A stretch of DNA of 64,000 nt. Source: Jiangella sp. DSM 45060. GTDB taxonomy: Bacteria > Actinomycetota > Actinomycetes > Jiangellales > Jiangellaceae. Every line of letters begins with the position of its first letter. Within the stretch, counting starts at the first letter, position 1. The translations under genes and the position numbers were made by a program. Shown here piece by piece: positions 46,476 through 55,400 of this stretch. The notes below the pieces were generated by a model, which saw only the letters and a list, made by a program, of their open reading frames with translations, had not been told where the DNA came from and searched no databases. The DNA lies in NCBI RefSeq assembly GCF_900105175.1, contig NZ_LT629771.1:5288501-5352500 (forward strand), given 5' to 3'.

Positions 46476-47477
46476 GTGGTCGGCATGGTCAGCGCTCGGA
46501 CGGCACGCCGTCTCGCCGCTGCCGCCGCGTACGGGGGTGGCGGGCTCAGCCTGCTCGGCGCCGCCGGCTACGGGCTCCTGCGAGCGCAGGCGAAGCTCGC
46601 CCGGCGCACCATCACCGGCCGCCCGCTCGGCGGCCCGCCCGACCCCGACGGCCGCTACGGCAGCGGCGACGACCCGCCGCTCTCGTTCGTCGTGGCCGGC
46701 GACTCCGCGGCGGCCGGGTACGGCGTCGCCACCGCCGAGGAGACGCCCGGCGCGCTGCTCGCCGCCGGGCTGGCCGAGGTCGCGCACCGTCCGGTCACCC
46801 TCACCACCGTCGCCCAGGTCGGCGCGCAGACGGCCGACCTCGCCGACCAACTCGACCGCGCGAAGACCGCCGACCCCGACGTCGCGCTGATCATCGTCGG
46901 CGGCAACGACATCACCCACCAGGTGAAGCTGGCCGACTCCGTCCAGCTGCTCGACGACGCCGTGCGGCGGCTGCGCGAGGCCGGCTGCCAGGTCGTCGTC
47001 GGCACCTGCCCCGACCTCGGCACCATCCGGCCCATCCGCGCGCCGCTGCGCTGGCTGGCCCGGCACGCGAGCCGGCAGCTGGCCGCCGCCCAGACGATGG
47101 CCGTCGTCGCGGCCGGCGGGCGCACGGTCTCGCTCGGTTCCATCCTCGGCCCCGAGTTCGAGGCGGCGCCCGGCGAGCTGTTCAGCGAGGACCAGTTCCA
47201 CCCGTCGTCGGCCGGCTACGCGCACGCGGCCGCCGCCGTCCTGCCGTCGCTGATCGGCGCGCTCGGCCTGTGGGCGCCCGGCGACGAGGCACCCGAGCTC
47301 GGCCGCGGCGACAGCGTGCTGCCGGTGTCGCTCGCGACGGTCGCGGCCGCCGACCACGCCGGGACGGAGGTCGCCGCGGCGACGCTCGGCGGCCGGGCCC
47401 GCGGGCCGCGCGGCCCCTGGGCGCAGCTGCGCAACCGCCGGCGCCGGCCGCTCCCCGAGGCGCCCGAGCGGGTCTGA
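46476..47477 (+). CDS. SGNH/GDSL-family hydrolase (Rv1075c-like)
   Basis: 333 residues. The N-terminal hydrophobic segment (AAAAAYGGGGLSLLGAAGYG) suggests a membrane anchor or signal. Block I with the nucleophile is SFVVAGDSAAAGYGV, block III is IIVGGNDITHQ, and block V is EDQFHPSSAGYAHA (Asp and His). It is probably an esterase or acyl hydrolase outside the cytoplasmic membrane. The last 50 residues are basic and Pro-rich. It lies between cbs and the thiolase gene as in mycobacteria (Rv1077, Rv1075c, Rv1074c). GTG start; Met4 is an alternative. Confidence 0.88.
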   Translation: MVGMVSARTARRLAAAAAYGGGGLSLLGAAGYGLLRAQAKLARRTITGRPLGGPPDPDGRYGSGDDPPLSFVVAGDSAAAGYGVATAEETPGALLAAGLAEVAHRPVTLTTVAQVGAQTADLADQLDRAKTADPDVALIIVGGNDITHQVKLADSVQLLDDAVRRLREAGCQVVVGTCPDLGTIRPIRAPLRWLARHASRQLAAAQTMAVVAAGGRTVSLGSILGPEFEAAPGELFSEDQFHPSSAGYAHAAAAVLPSLIGALGLWAPGDEAPELGRGDSVLPVSLATVAAADHAGTEVAAATLGGRARGPRGPWAQLRNRRRRPLPEAPERV

Positions 47478-47488
47478 CCCGACGGCGG

Positions 47489-47516
47489 TATCCTGGGGTT
47501 ACCAGCGAGTAACCCC
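47489..47516 (+). promoter_or_regulatory. Promoter -10 element with adjacent palindromic operator for the thiolase gene
   Basis: TATCCT (47489-47494) looks like a -10 box. It is followed at once by GGGGTTAC-CAGCGA-GTAACCCC, perfect 8-base arms with a 6-base spacer (47495-47516). A repressor bound here would block the start site. TetR-family repressors of fatty-acid genes use palindromes of this size; which protein binds is unknown. The ribosome site GAAGGAG and ATG follow within 20 bases. Confidence 0.6.
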
Positions 47517-47534
47517 CGGTCGAAGGAGCCCGCC

Positions 47535-48758
47535 ATGCCCGAGGCAGTCATCGTCGCCACCGCGCGGTCGCCCATCGGACGGGCCTACAAGGGGTCGCTG
47601 GTCGACGTGCGGCCCGACGACCTGGCCGTCGAGACCATCCGTGCGGCGCTCGGCCAGATCCCCGCACTCGACCCCACCACCATCGACGACCTCTACGTCG
47701 GGTGCGCCGAGCCGCGCGACGAGCAGGGCGGCAACGTCGCCCGCCGCATCGCCGTGCAGCTCGGCCTCGACGAGCTGCCGGCGGCGACGATCAACCGGTT
47801 CTGCGCGTCGTCGGTGCAGACGGCCCGCATGGCGTTCCACGCGATCAAGGCCGGCGAGGGCGACGTGTTCGTGTCGGCCGGGGTCGAGTGCGTGTCGCGC
47901 TACGCCGGCTTCGGCGGCGCCGGTGTCGATCCCGTCGAGACGCAGAACCCGGCGTTCGCCGAGGCGCAGGCGCGCACGGCCCGCTACGCCGAGACCAACG
48001 AGACGTGGCGCGACCCCCGCACCGACGGCCGGCTGCCCGACATCTACATCCAGATGGGCCAGACCGCCGAGAACGTCGCCACCTACGCCGGCGTCACCCG
48101 CGCCGACCAGGACGAGTTCGCCGTCCTCTCCCAGTCGCGGGCCGAGCAGGCGGTGAAGGACGGCTTCTTCGCCCGCGAGATCGTCCCCATCACCCGGCCC
48201 GACGGCCAGGTCGTCGACACCGACGACAGCCCGCGCCCAGGCACCACGCTGGAGAAGCTGGCCGCGCTGCAGCCGGTGTTCCGGCCCGACGGCACGGTGA
48301 CGGCGGGCAACTGCACGCCGCTCAACGACGGCGCCGCGGCCGTCGTCATCATGTCCGACACCCGCGCCCGCGAGCTGGGCCTCACACCGCTCGCCCGCAT
48401 CGTCGCGACGGCCACGTCGGCGCTGTCGCCGGAGATCATGGGCCTCGGCCCGGTCGAGTCGACCCGCCGGGCACTCGACCGCGCCGGCATGACCATCGGC
48501 GACGTCGACCTCGTCGAGATCAACGAGGCGTTCGCCGCCCAGGTGGTCCCGAGCGCGCGCCAGCTCGGCATCGGCTACGACAAGCTCAACGTGCACGGCG
48601 GCGCCATCGCGCTCGGCCACCCGTTCGGCTCCACCGGCGCGCGCATCATGACCACGCTGGTGAACGGCCTGCGCACCCGCGACTCGTCGATCGGCCTCGA
48701 GACGATGTGCGTCGGCGGCGGCCAGGGGATGGCGATCATCCTCGAGCGCCTGGGCTGA
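47535..48758 (+). CDS. Acetyl-CoA C-acyltransferase (thiolase, FadA3/Rv1074c-like)
   Basis: 407 residues. The nucleophilic Cys90 is in NRFCASSVQTARM, the HPFGSTGAR loop carries the active-site His, and the second Cys is in MCVGGGQGMAI. NEAFAAQ is also intact, so it is a complete thiolase. It either cleaves 3-ketoacyl-CoA in beta-oxidation or forms acetoacetyl-CoA; its position in the Rv1074c-like slot favours FadA. It has a good ribosome site and sits behind a palindromic operator, so lipid-responsive control is likely. Confidence 0.93.
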   Translation: MPEAVIVATARSPIGRAYKGSLVDVRPDDLAVETIRAALGQIPALDPTTIDDLYVGCAEPRDEQGGNVARRIAVQLGLDELPAATINRFCASSVQTARMAFHAIKAGEGDVFVSAGVECVSRYAGFGGAGVDPVETQNPAFAEAQARTARYAETNETWRDPRTDGRLPDIYIQMGQTAENVATYAGVTRADQDEFAVLSQSRAEQAVKDGFFAREIVPITRPDGQVVDTDDSPRPGTTLEKLAALQPVFRPDGTVTAGNCTPLNDGAAAVVIMSDTRARELGLTPLARIVATATSALSPEIMGLGPVESTRRALDRAGMTIGDVDLVEINEAFAAQVVPSARQLGIGYDKLNVHGGAIALGHPFGSTGARIMTTLVNGLRTRDSSIGLETMCVGGGQGMAIILERLG

Positions 48759-48856
48759 CGCCCCGCGGCCCAGATGGTCTTGGAGGAAGGGGTTGTGCCC
48801 TCCGGAGTCCTGCGGCACAGTCGATGTACGGAGACCTCGACACCCCGGAGGCAGCC

Positions 48857-49087
48857 ATGAGCCTGAATCACTCCGACGAGACCCATCGCAATCTTCTCGC
48901 CCGCGTTCCCGGCGTCACCGGGCGAGAACTTCCGGAGTGGTTCGCGGCCTTGGAGGCCGGACCGTCCTTCCTGCGGTTCGACGACCGCGTGAGGTGGCTC
49001 CGCGACGAACACGGACTCGCGCACGGCCACGCTACGGCCATCGTGCACGAGGCCGACCTGCGCCGCGCCGCCCGCAACTTCGGCTGA
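48857..49087 (+). CDS. DUF4287-family small protein
   Basis: 76 residues, all helical: HRNLLARVPGVTGRELPEWF, then RFDDRVRWLRDEHGLAHGHA and TAIVHEADLRRAA. The TGRELPEWF and HGLAHGHA phrases are the DUF4287 signature. Its function is unknown. The ATG has GGAGGCAGCC in front. It lies 98 bases after the thiolase gene on the same strand and is followed by a terminator. It is missing from long-ORF views because a larger frame runs through it. Confidence 0.88.
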   Translation: MSLNHSDETHRNLLARVPGVTGRELPEWFAALEAGPSFLRFDDRVRWLRDEHGLAHGHATAIVHEADLRRAARNFG

Positions 49088-49100
49088 GACGCTGACGACG

Positions 49101-49135
49101 ACGGCCCGCCCCGTGAACTGCACGGGACGGGCCGT
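49101..49135. terminator. Bidirectional hairpin terminator
   Basis: ACGGCCCGCCCCGTG and CACGGGACGGGCCGT pair over 15 bases with one mismatch around AACTG. It lies between the convergent DUF4287 and Bax-inhibitor-1 genes. Confidence 0.85.
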
Positions 49136-49164
49136 TCGTACGTCAGGCGGTGCTGCCGCCGGGG

Positions 49165-49965
49165 TCACTCACCCCGGAGGATGGCCAGCAGCCGCAGGAT
49201 CTCGATGTACAGCCACACCAGCGTGACGGTGAGGCCGAACGCCGCCGTCCAGGCGAACTTGGCCGGCAGGCCGGCCTTGACGCCCTTGTCGATGAAGTCG
49301 AAGTCGAGGATCAGGCAGAACGACGCCAGGCCGACCGCGAACAGGCCGATCAGCACGCCGAACCAGCCGTCGCGGAAACCGAACGCGGTGTCGGACGAGC
49401 CGAACCACATGAACATCAGGTTGACCAGGCTGAAGATGCCGTAGCCGATGAGCGCGATCATGACGCCGCGCTGGAACTTCGGCGTCACCCGGACCTTGCC
49501 GCTGCGGTAGACCAGCAGGGTGGCCGCGAACACACCGAGGGTGCCGAGCACGGCCTGCGCGACGATGCCGTCGAGCGGGCGGCCGGAGACGGCGTAGTTC
49601 TCGAAGATCTGGCTGATGCCACCGACGAACACGCCCTCGAACGCGGCGTAGGCCAGGATCAGCGGCGGCGACGGGTTGCGCTTGAACGCGTTGACCAGAC
49701 CGAGCACCAGGCCGACGATGAGGCCGATCATGGCCAGACCCGGGTTCATCCAGCCGACGACGGCGCCGGCGAGCAGCACCGCGAAGGTGATGCCGGTCTT
49801 CATGATGACGTCGTCGTACGTCATCCGCCCGGTCTGAACCGGGGTCGCCGACGGCGCGGCGTACATGTTCTGCAGTTCTTCAGCACTCGGCGCGGCGGCG
49901 TCGTAGGTCGCGTGCCGTCCGTTGAAGCCCTCAGCCCGGCCGAAGATCGGGTTGTTTCCCTGCAT
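49165..49965 (-). CDS. Bax inhibitor-1/YccA-family membrane protein
   Basis: 266 residues. A 50-residue soluble N-terminus (NPIFGRAEGFNGRHATYDAA) precedes seven transmembrane helices (GITFAVLLAGAVVGWM, MIGLIVGLVLGLVNAF, AAFEGVFVGGISQIFENY, ... LILDFDFIDKGVKAGLPAKF). The last segments hold the Asp residues of the DF.FID region that form the pH-sensitive gate in bacterial relatives that leak calcium. It starts at ATG 49965 after GGAGGAGAAC. The physiological role in actinobacteria is not known. Confidence 0.93.
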   Translation of the reverse strand: MQGNNPIFGRAEGFNGRHATYDAAAPSAEELQNMYAAPSATPVQTGRMTYDDVIMKTGITFAVLLAGAVVGWMNPGLAMIGLIVGLVLGLVNAFKRNPSPPLILAYAAFEGVFVGGISQIFENYAVSGRPLDGIVAQAVLGTLGVFAATLLVYRSGKVRVTPKFQRGVMIALIGYGIFSLVNLMFMWFGSSDTAFGFRDGWFGVLIGLFAVGLASFCLILDFDFIDKGVKAGLPAKFAWTAAFGLTVTLVWLYIEILRLLAILRGE

Positions 49966-50183
49966 CGTTCTCCTCCAACGCCCCACGGCGGGGCGAGTCA
50001 GGTGCGTTCGACAAGTCTACTGATCACCCGCCGTGCGGACGACCCCCGGGCGCATTGCGGCAAGGCTCCAATCGCGACATCTCGCCCACACGTTGCCACA
50101 ACCCATGTTTCCCGGCTTTCCGCTAGCCTTGCGCGCGTCCGGGCGGTGTCCGGGCGTCCACGGGGAGCAGCGGAGGTCAGATC

Positions 50184-51878
50184 GTGAGTCCAGATACGCC
50201 CACGGGTCCCGACGAGCAGCGGCCCGGGCCGGTGCCGCCGCCTCCGCCGCCGTCCGGCCAGGTCCCGGCCGGTGAGCCGGTCGCGTCCGTTCCCGGCCCC
50301 GGCACCCGGCCGCTCCCCTACCCCGACGCCGGCGACGCCGAGCCGGCGATCGTGCCGCGCAAGCGCCGCGGCCTGCTGGCCGGCGGCATCGCGGCGGCCG
50401 TCCTGGTCGCGGGGTCCGGCGGGGTGTTCGCCTGGCAGGCGCTCGACGGCGGCGGCGCGCAGCCGCACGACGTACTGCCGGCCGCCGCCGTCGGCTACGT
50501 CCGGCTCGACCTCGACCCGTCCGCCGGGCAGAAGATCGAGGCGTTCCGGTTCCTGCAGAACTTCCCGCTGTTCACCGAGGCCACCGGCATCACCGACGAG
50601 GACGTCGACCTGCGCGAGCGGTTCGTCGACGAGCTGGCCGCGGCCACCGGCTGCGACATCGACTTCGCCAGGGACGTCGAGCCGTGGGTCGGTGAGCGCA
50701 TCGGCGCCGCCATGACGCCGCCCTCGGGCGACGGCGGCGAGCCGGGCTACGTCATCGCGCTGCAGGCCGGTGACGAGGACGCCGCCACCGAGGCGATCGA
50801 CCGCATCCTCGGCTGCGGCGGTGGCGACGAGGCGGAGGGCCTCGGCCGCGCCTACGTCGACGGCTACCTGCTGGTCACCGACACCCAGGAGCACGCCGAC
50901 GCCTACGCGGGCGCCGCGGCCGACTCGTCGCTGGCCGACAACGCCGAGTTCACCGAGGCCATGGACCTCCTCGGCGAGCAGGGCATCGCGTCGGCGTGGC
51001 TGTCCGGCGGCGCGATGTTCGACCTGTTCGACGGGTCGGCGAGCTCGTTCGGCATCGGCGCGGGCGCCTCCACCGAGGACGGCATGCCGTCGGTGGACGA
51101 CCTGCGCGACGTCGTCGACCAGACCTACCGCAGCGTCGCGCTGTCCGTCCGCTTCGACGACCGGTACGCCGAGCTTGCCGGCGTCGTCACCGGCAGCGCG
51201 TACCAGGCCCTCTCCGGCGGCGGCGTCGACGCGTCCGTGCCCGACGACACCGCCCTGTTCATCGGCCAGCACGACGCCGGCCAGTACCTGCGCGACACCT
51301 GGGACACCTCGCTCGAGTCGATCCCGGACGGCGCGGAGATGCTGGCCGAGCTGGAGGCCCAGACCGGCTTCACCCTGCCCGACGACCTCGCCACCGTCCT
51401 CGGCGACGACCTCGTCGTGGCCGCCGACGCGAGCGGTCTCGACCTCGACGACCCGGACGGCCTGTTCGGCATCGAGATCGGCGCCCGCGTCGTCACCGAC
51501 CCCGACGCGTTCGCCGACCTGTGGGACCGCGTCCAGGGCCTGGCGTCCGACGCCGGCGCCCCGCTGGACGGGCTGCCGCTGCAGACCACCGACGACGGCT
51601 ACGTGCTGGCCACGTCCGACGAGTACGCCGACGTCCTGCTCGACGGCGGCGGCCTCGGCGACGCCGACGCGTACCGCACCGCGGTCGCCGACGCCGACGA
51701 CGCCGACTCCGTCCTCTACCTCAACGCCGACACCGTCACCGAGCAGCTCCTCTCCGCCGCCGGCGACGACCTCGGCGACGCCGAGCGGGAGTCGATCGAG
51801 GCGCTCCAGGCCCTCGGCGTTGCCCTGCACCTCGAGGACGGCCACGTGACCATGAGCCTGCGCGTCACCACCGGCTGA
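50184..51878 (+). CDS. DUF3352 membrane-anchored protein
   Basis: 564 residues. A proline-rich cytosolic N-terminus (PGPVPPPPPPSGQ) leads to RKRRGLLAGGIAAAVLVAGS, one membrane helix near 62-82, and then a large acidic extracytoplasmic domain in two similar halves: LPAAAVGYVRLDLDPSAGQK with IEAFRFLQNFP, and the later VPDDTALFIGQHDAGQYLRD. YLLVTDTQEHADAY and YVLATSDEYADVLL are matching strands in the two halves. This is the DUF3352 architecture. No catalytic motif is evident. GTG start, AGGTCAGATC before it. The 218 bases upstream are the divergent promoter region with the Bax-inhibitor-1 gene. Confidence 0.88.
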   Translation: MSPDTPTGPDEQRPGPVPPPPPPSGQVPAGEPVASVPGPGTRPLPYPDAGDAEPAIVPRKRRGLLAGGIAAAVLVAGSGGVFAWQALDGGGAQPHDVLPAAAVGYVRLDLDPSAGQKIEAFRFLQNFPLFTEATGITDEDVDLRERFVDELAAATGCDIDFARDVEPWVGERIGAAMTPPSGDGGEPGYVIALQAGDEDAATEAIDRILGCGGGDEAEGLGRAYVDGYLLVTDTQEHADAYAGAAADSSLADNAEFTEAMDLLGEQGIASAWLSGGAMFDLFDGSASSFGIGAGASTEDGMPSVDDLRDVVDQTYRSVALSVRFDDRYAELAGVVTGSAYQALSGGGVDASVPDDTALFIGQHDAGQYLRDTWDTSLESIPDGAEMLAELEAQTGFTLPDDLATVLGDDLVVAADASGLDLDDPDGLFGIEIGARVVTDPDAFADLWDRVQGLASDAGAPLDGLPLQTTDDGYVLATSDEYADVLLDGGGLGDADAYRTAVADADDADSVLYLNADTVTEQLLSAAGDDLGDAERESIEALQALGVALHLEDGHVTMSLRVTTG

Positions 51879-51895
51879 GCCCGGCGTCGCTGGGC

Positions 51896-52474
51896 TCAGA
51901 GCAACTGCTCGAGGATCGACGGGTCCTGGATCCGCTGGTCGCGCGCCAGCAGGACGACCTTCGAGATCACCTCGGCGGTCTTCGGGTCGTCGTCGACGAA
52001 CGGGAGGAAGATCCGGCCCCGGTGCTGTGCGCCGACGGGGATGATGCACACGGCGTTGCCGGGAATCCGGTGCACCTGGCCGGAGCCGAGATGGACGGAA
52101 TAGGTGCCGAGCGTGCCCTTGATGAGGGCGTGGTGATCGGTGACCTCGATGTTGCCGAGCCCGAGTAGGCCGGCGGTCTCCTCGACCAGCCGGCCGCGCA
52201 TCTGCACCGACGAATGCGTCGTTTCGGGGTCGGCGCCTCCGGCGTGCGCGACCGACACCACGAGGTCGAGGTCGCGCATGGTCTCGCTGAACACCCGCGG
52301 CGGCACGTCCTCCGGCGCGACCGGCTCCCACCGGCCTGGCCGGACGAACGTGACGTCCTCGATGGTCGCGTCCTCGACCTCGGCCGCCGTGCCGAACCCG
52401 TCGAGGACGGCGCACCAGGCGGTGAACTTCTCGCGGTGGAAGGTCCGCGAGAAGCCGGTCTCGACGTCGGCCAC
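51896..52474 (-). CDS. C-terminal (DUF7737-like) part of the DUF4132 protein, cut off by an in-frame UGA
   Basis: 192 residues starting VADVETGFSRTFHREKFTAW. The end has the features of the DUF4132 C-terminal domain: DHHALIKGTLGTYSVHLGSG, RIPGNAVCIIPVGAQHRGRI and FLPFVDDDPKTAEVISKVVL, then IQDPSILEQLL. The GTG is the codon directly after the TGA of the large gene and in the same frame, so the two are one gene broken by a single stop. It could be translated alone by termination-reinitiation. No domain of its own suggests an independent function. Confidence 0.8.
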   Translation of the reverse strand: MADVETGFSRTFHREKFTAWCAVLDGFGTAAEVEDATIEDVTFVRPGRWEPVAPEDVPPRVFSETMRDLDLVVSVAHAGGADPETTHSSVQMRGRLVEETAGLLGLGNIEVTDHHALIKGTLGTYSVHLGSGQVHRIPGNAVCIIPVGAQHRGRIFLPFVDDDPKTAEVISKVVLLARDQRIQDPSILEQLL

Positions 52475-52477
52475 TCA
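52475..52477 (-). other. In-frame UGA within the DUF4132 reading frame
   Basis: The codon series reads S-R-G-TGA-V-A-D-V-E. Family members have R-G-W at this place, so TGG to TGA is the simplest explanation. The frame stays open for 193 codons afterwards and keeps the domain intact. Confidence 0.75.
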
Positions 52478-55400
52478 GCCGCGGCTGGTGAACAGGCCCG
52501 CGGCCCGGCGCGCCTCGACCTGGTGGCCGGCATAGCGGCGTGACACCGGGCCGTCGTCGTACTCGTGCGCCGTCGGCAGGTACAGCTCGCGGAACAGCTG
52601 CCGGAACGGCTGGCGCCGACGCTCGGTGAAGACGGCGTGCTGGAAGTCGGCCCACTCACCCGACTCGAGCAGGTCGACCGGGTGTGCCACCCGCAGACGC
52701 GAGCCGTCGGCCGGACGGGCGACACCGTTGGGGCCGACGAGCTCACGCGCTCCCGCGCCCGCGAACCCGAGGACGCCCTCCTCGGTGACCACCACGAGGT
52801 CGCGCAGCAGCGGCGCGAGCACCGGATGGCGCAGCAGCTCGTCGAACTCGGCCGGCTCGAACAGGTCGCCGTCGACACAGGCCTGCTCCAGCGACCGGCG
52901 CATGCGGCCGGCCTGCTGACGCAGCACGGTGGCACGCTCCTTGAGCGCCTTGATCTCGGGGACCTTCGCGGCCGCGGCCGGGACGGCCTTGAGCGTCCGG
53001 CCGGCACGGTCGACGGTGAGCAGCGGGCTGCCGCCGTTGTCGATGGTCAGGCTGACGGTGACGTCGCCGTCGCGGGCGACGACGGGTCCGGCGGCGAGGT
53101 CGCGCACGGCCGCCGCCTCCATGGCCCAGATCAGCCGCTGCGGGTCGCGGTACCCGGCCGTACGGGCGAGGTTCTCGAGCCCGACCGTGACCGCCGTGGT
53201 CTCCGAAGCGCGGCGCTGCGAGCCGGAGGTCCGGTCGGTTCGGACGAAGCCGCGCAGCGTCTCGTACCGCGTCAGCAGCGCGGGGTCGTCACGATCGGTC
53301 AGCGGCAGCAGGCCGAGCGCGCGGACGGAGTCCTGGTGCCGCTTGCCCTCGATGCGCTCGAGCAGTTCGGCCTCGGCGACCTGGCCGAGCAGCGCGCGGG
53401 CGAACAGCTCGGCGCGCTTGTGCCCACCGGCCGACGACGCGTACTTGGCCGCCTTCAGCACCGTGCCGAACCGCTCCTCGCCGAGCTGCGCGATCACGTC
53501 GCGGAACCAGGCGACGTCGGCGGCGCCGCGGACAAGGTCGGTGGCGTCGAGCGGCGTGCGCTGGCTGACGGCGGACGCCCACTCCTCCCTGATCTGCTGG
53601 TCGACGGACCACGAGTCGTCCTTGGTGTGTGCGTGCACCCACCAGACCGCCGACTCGAAACCGGGCCAGTCGAGGTACTCCTCGATCAGCGCGGCCCACT
53701 GCGGTGCGTACACCCCGTACTCGACGACGCGGCTCGGCGCGATGCCGGCACCGTCGAACGCGGCCCGGAGGTCGGCGACGGTCTCGCCCGCACCGGGCAG
53801 GTGGATCCGCGCGAGGTGTGACAGCGAGCTCTCGCGATTGCCGGTCCAGGCGTAGCCGCGCGTCAGCGGCCGCCTGCCGAGCGCCGCGAGCACTCGGGCG
53901 AGCGACGCCGCCCCGGTGGCTGACCGCAGCCGGGTCGCGACGTGCGAGAGCGGGCCGGGCAGATCGCCGCGGCGCAGCTCGGCGGTGATGGCGGCCGACC
54001 GCATCTCGTCGACAACGTTCTGGACCAACGGGGTCGCGGCCCACTCCGGCGGCCGCCGGACACTGAGCTCGCTGACGGCGTCTGGGTAGCCGCCGAACCA
54101 GGCGTTCAGCTGCCAGGCCCGCAGCAGGTCGACGTGGAGGAGGGCGTCGAGCAGGTCGCCCCGGGTGGCCGCGCCGGCGCCGGCGGCACGCGAGAGCAGC
54201 TCGGGCCAGGCAGGGGTGCGGATCGGCTGGTCGAGCACGTGATCGGGGGCGTCCGCGCTCCGGTGGTGGCGCCCTGGTGGCTGGACCCGCACCCACGGCC
54301 CGTCGAACGCGTCGACGGTGCCTTCGGGTTCGTCGAGAAACCGGGACAGGTGCCAGACCCGGATCAGTTGCGCCTGGGTGAGGCTCCGCAACGGCAGCGA
54401 CCGGACCGCGTGGACCACCGCGCTCCGTGCGTCGCCGGCGTTGATGTAGCCGTACTGGTTGACCGCGAGCCGGCGCCCCCGCCGAGCCATCACCTCGGGC
54501 ACGCCCAGGAGCTCATCGGCCGGGAGGTCGTGACACAGCTCGGCGACGGCGTCGAGGATCGCGTCGGTCCAGGACAGCTGCCACATCGCGTGACCGAGCC
54601 GGTCCACGAGCTGCCAGAGCAGGGCGTCGTCGCGGTTCGACACCGGCAGCGGACCGGCGATCCTGGCCCGTGCACGACGCGACCACCGGTCGTGGCGTCC
54701 CGGCTCCGCATCGCGCCGCCAGCCGACTCCCTCTCGCGGCACGGCGAGTCCGAGGAGGACGAGCTCGACCCCGCCGCCGGCCAGGGTGGGCGAGACCCGC
54801 TCCCACCACGGCCCGACGAGCTCGGGCAGCGGCACTTCCCCGCCGGAGGTCGCCGGCAGCCACCGCACGTTGCGCAGCAGCTCGACGCCGCGGTGGGTGT
54901 GTACCTCGGTGTCGGCGTGCTCGGCGAGCCACGCCTGCAACGACGTGAGCACGTGCCGGCAGCCGGCGTGGTAGCGGTCGAAGTGACCGGCAGGAGCGGC
55001 GTCCGGGCGGATCGCCGGTGTACGGTCCGCCGGCCGGAATCGCAGGTCCGCCGGGATCTCGTCGACGGCATCGTCCGGTGCGGCAGACGCGGAGGCCGCC
55101 GGCGAGCCGCCGCCGAGCGCTGCGGCGGGAGCCGGGAGGCCTGCGGCCTTCGCCAGCTCCGCGGCCGCCCGCTGCTGCTCGGCGGTACCGGCGCCGAGCC
55201 GTTCGACGGATGCCCGCACGCCGTCGCCCGGCTGGTGCCGCAGCAGGGTGAGCGCGATGCGGCGCAGGTCGGCGGCCTTGCGGCGCAGGGCGTCCTCGAG
55301 AGCGCGCGCCTCGTCCTCGGACCGCAGCGGCGTGGTGCGCAGAACGTCGAAGGCCTTGAACCGGACCTGCGACGAGGCGTCGGTGAGGAAGGCGAACAGT

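Noticed and set aside
47535-48758. Insertion or phage signatures around the accessory blocks
   Set aside because: No transposase, integrase, tRNA-flanking repeat or target duplication could be seen, so the insertions are described only as accessory content.
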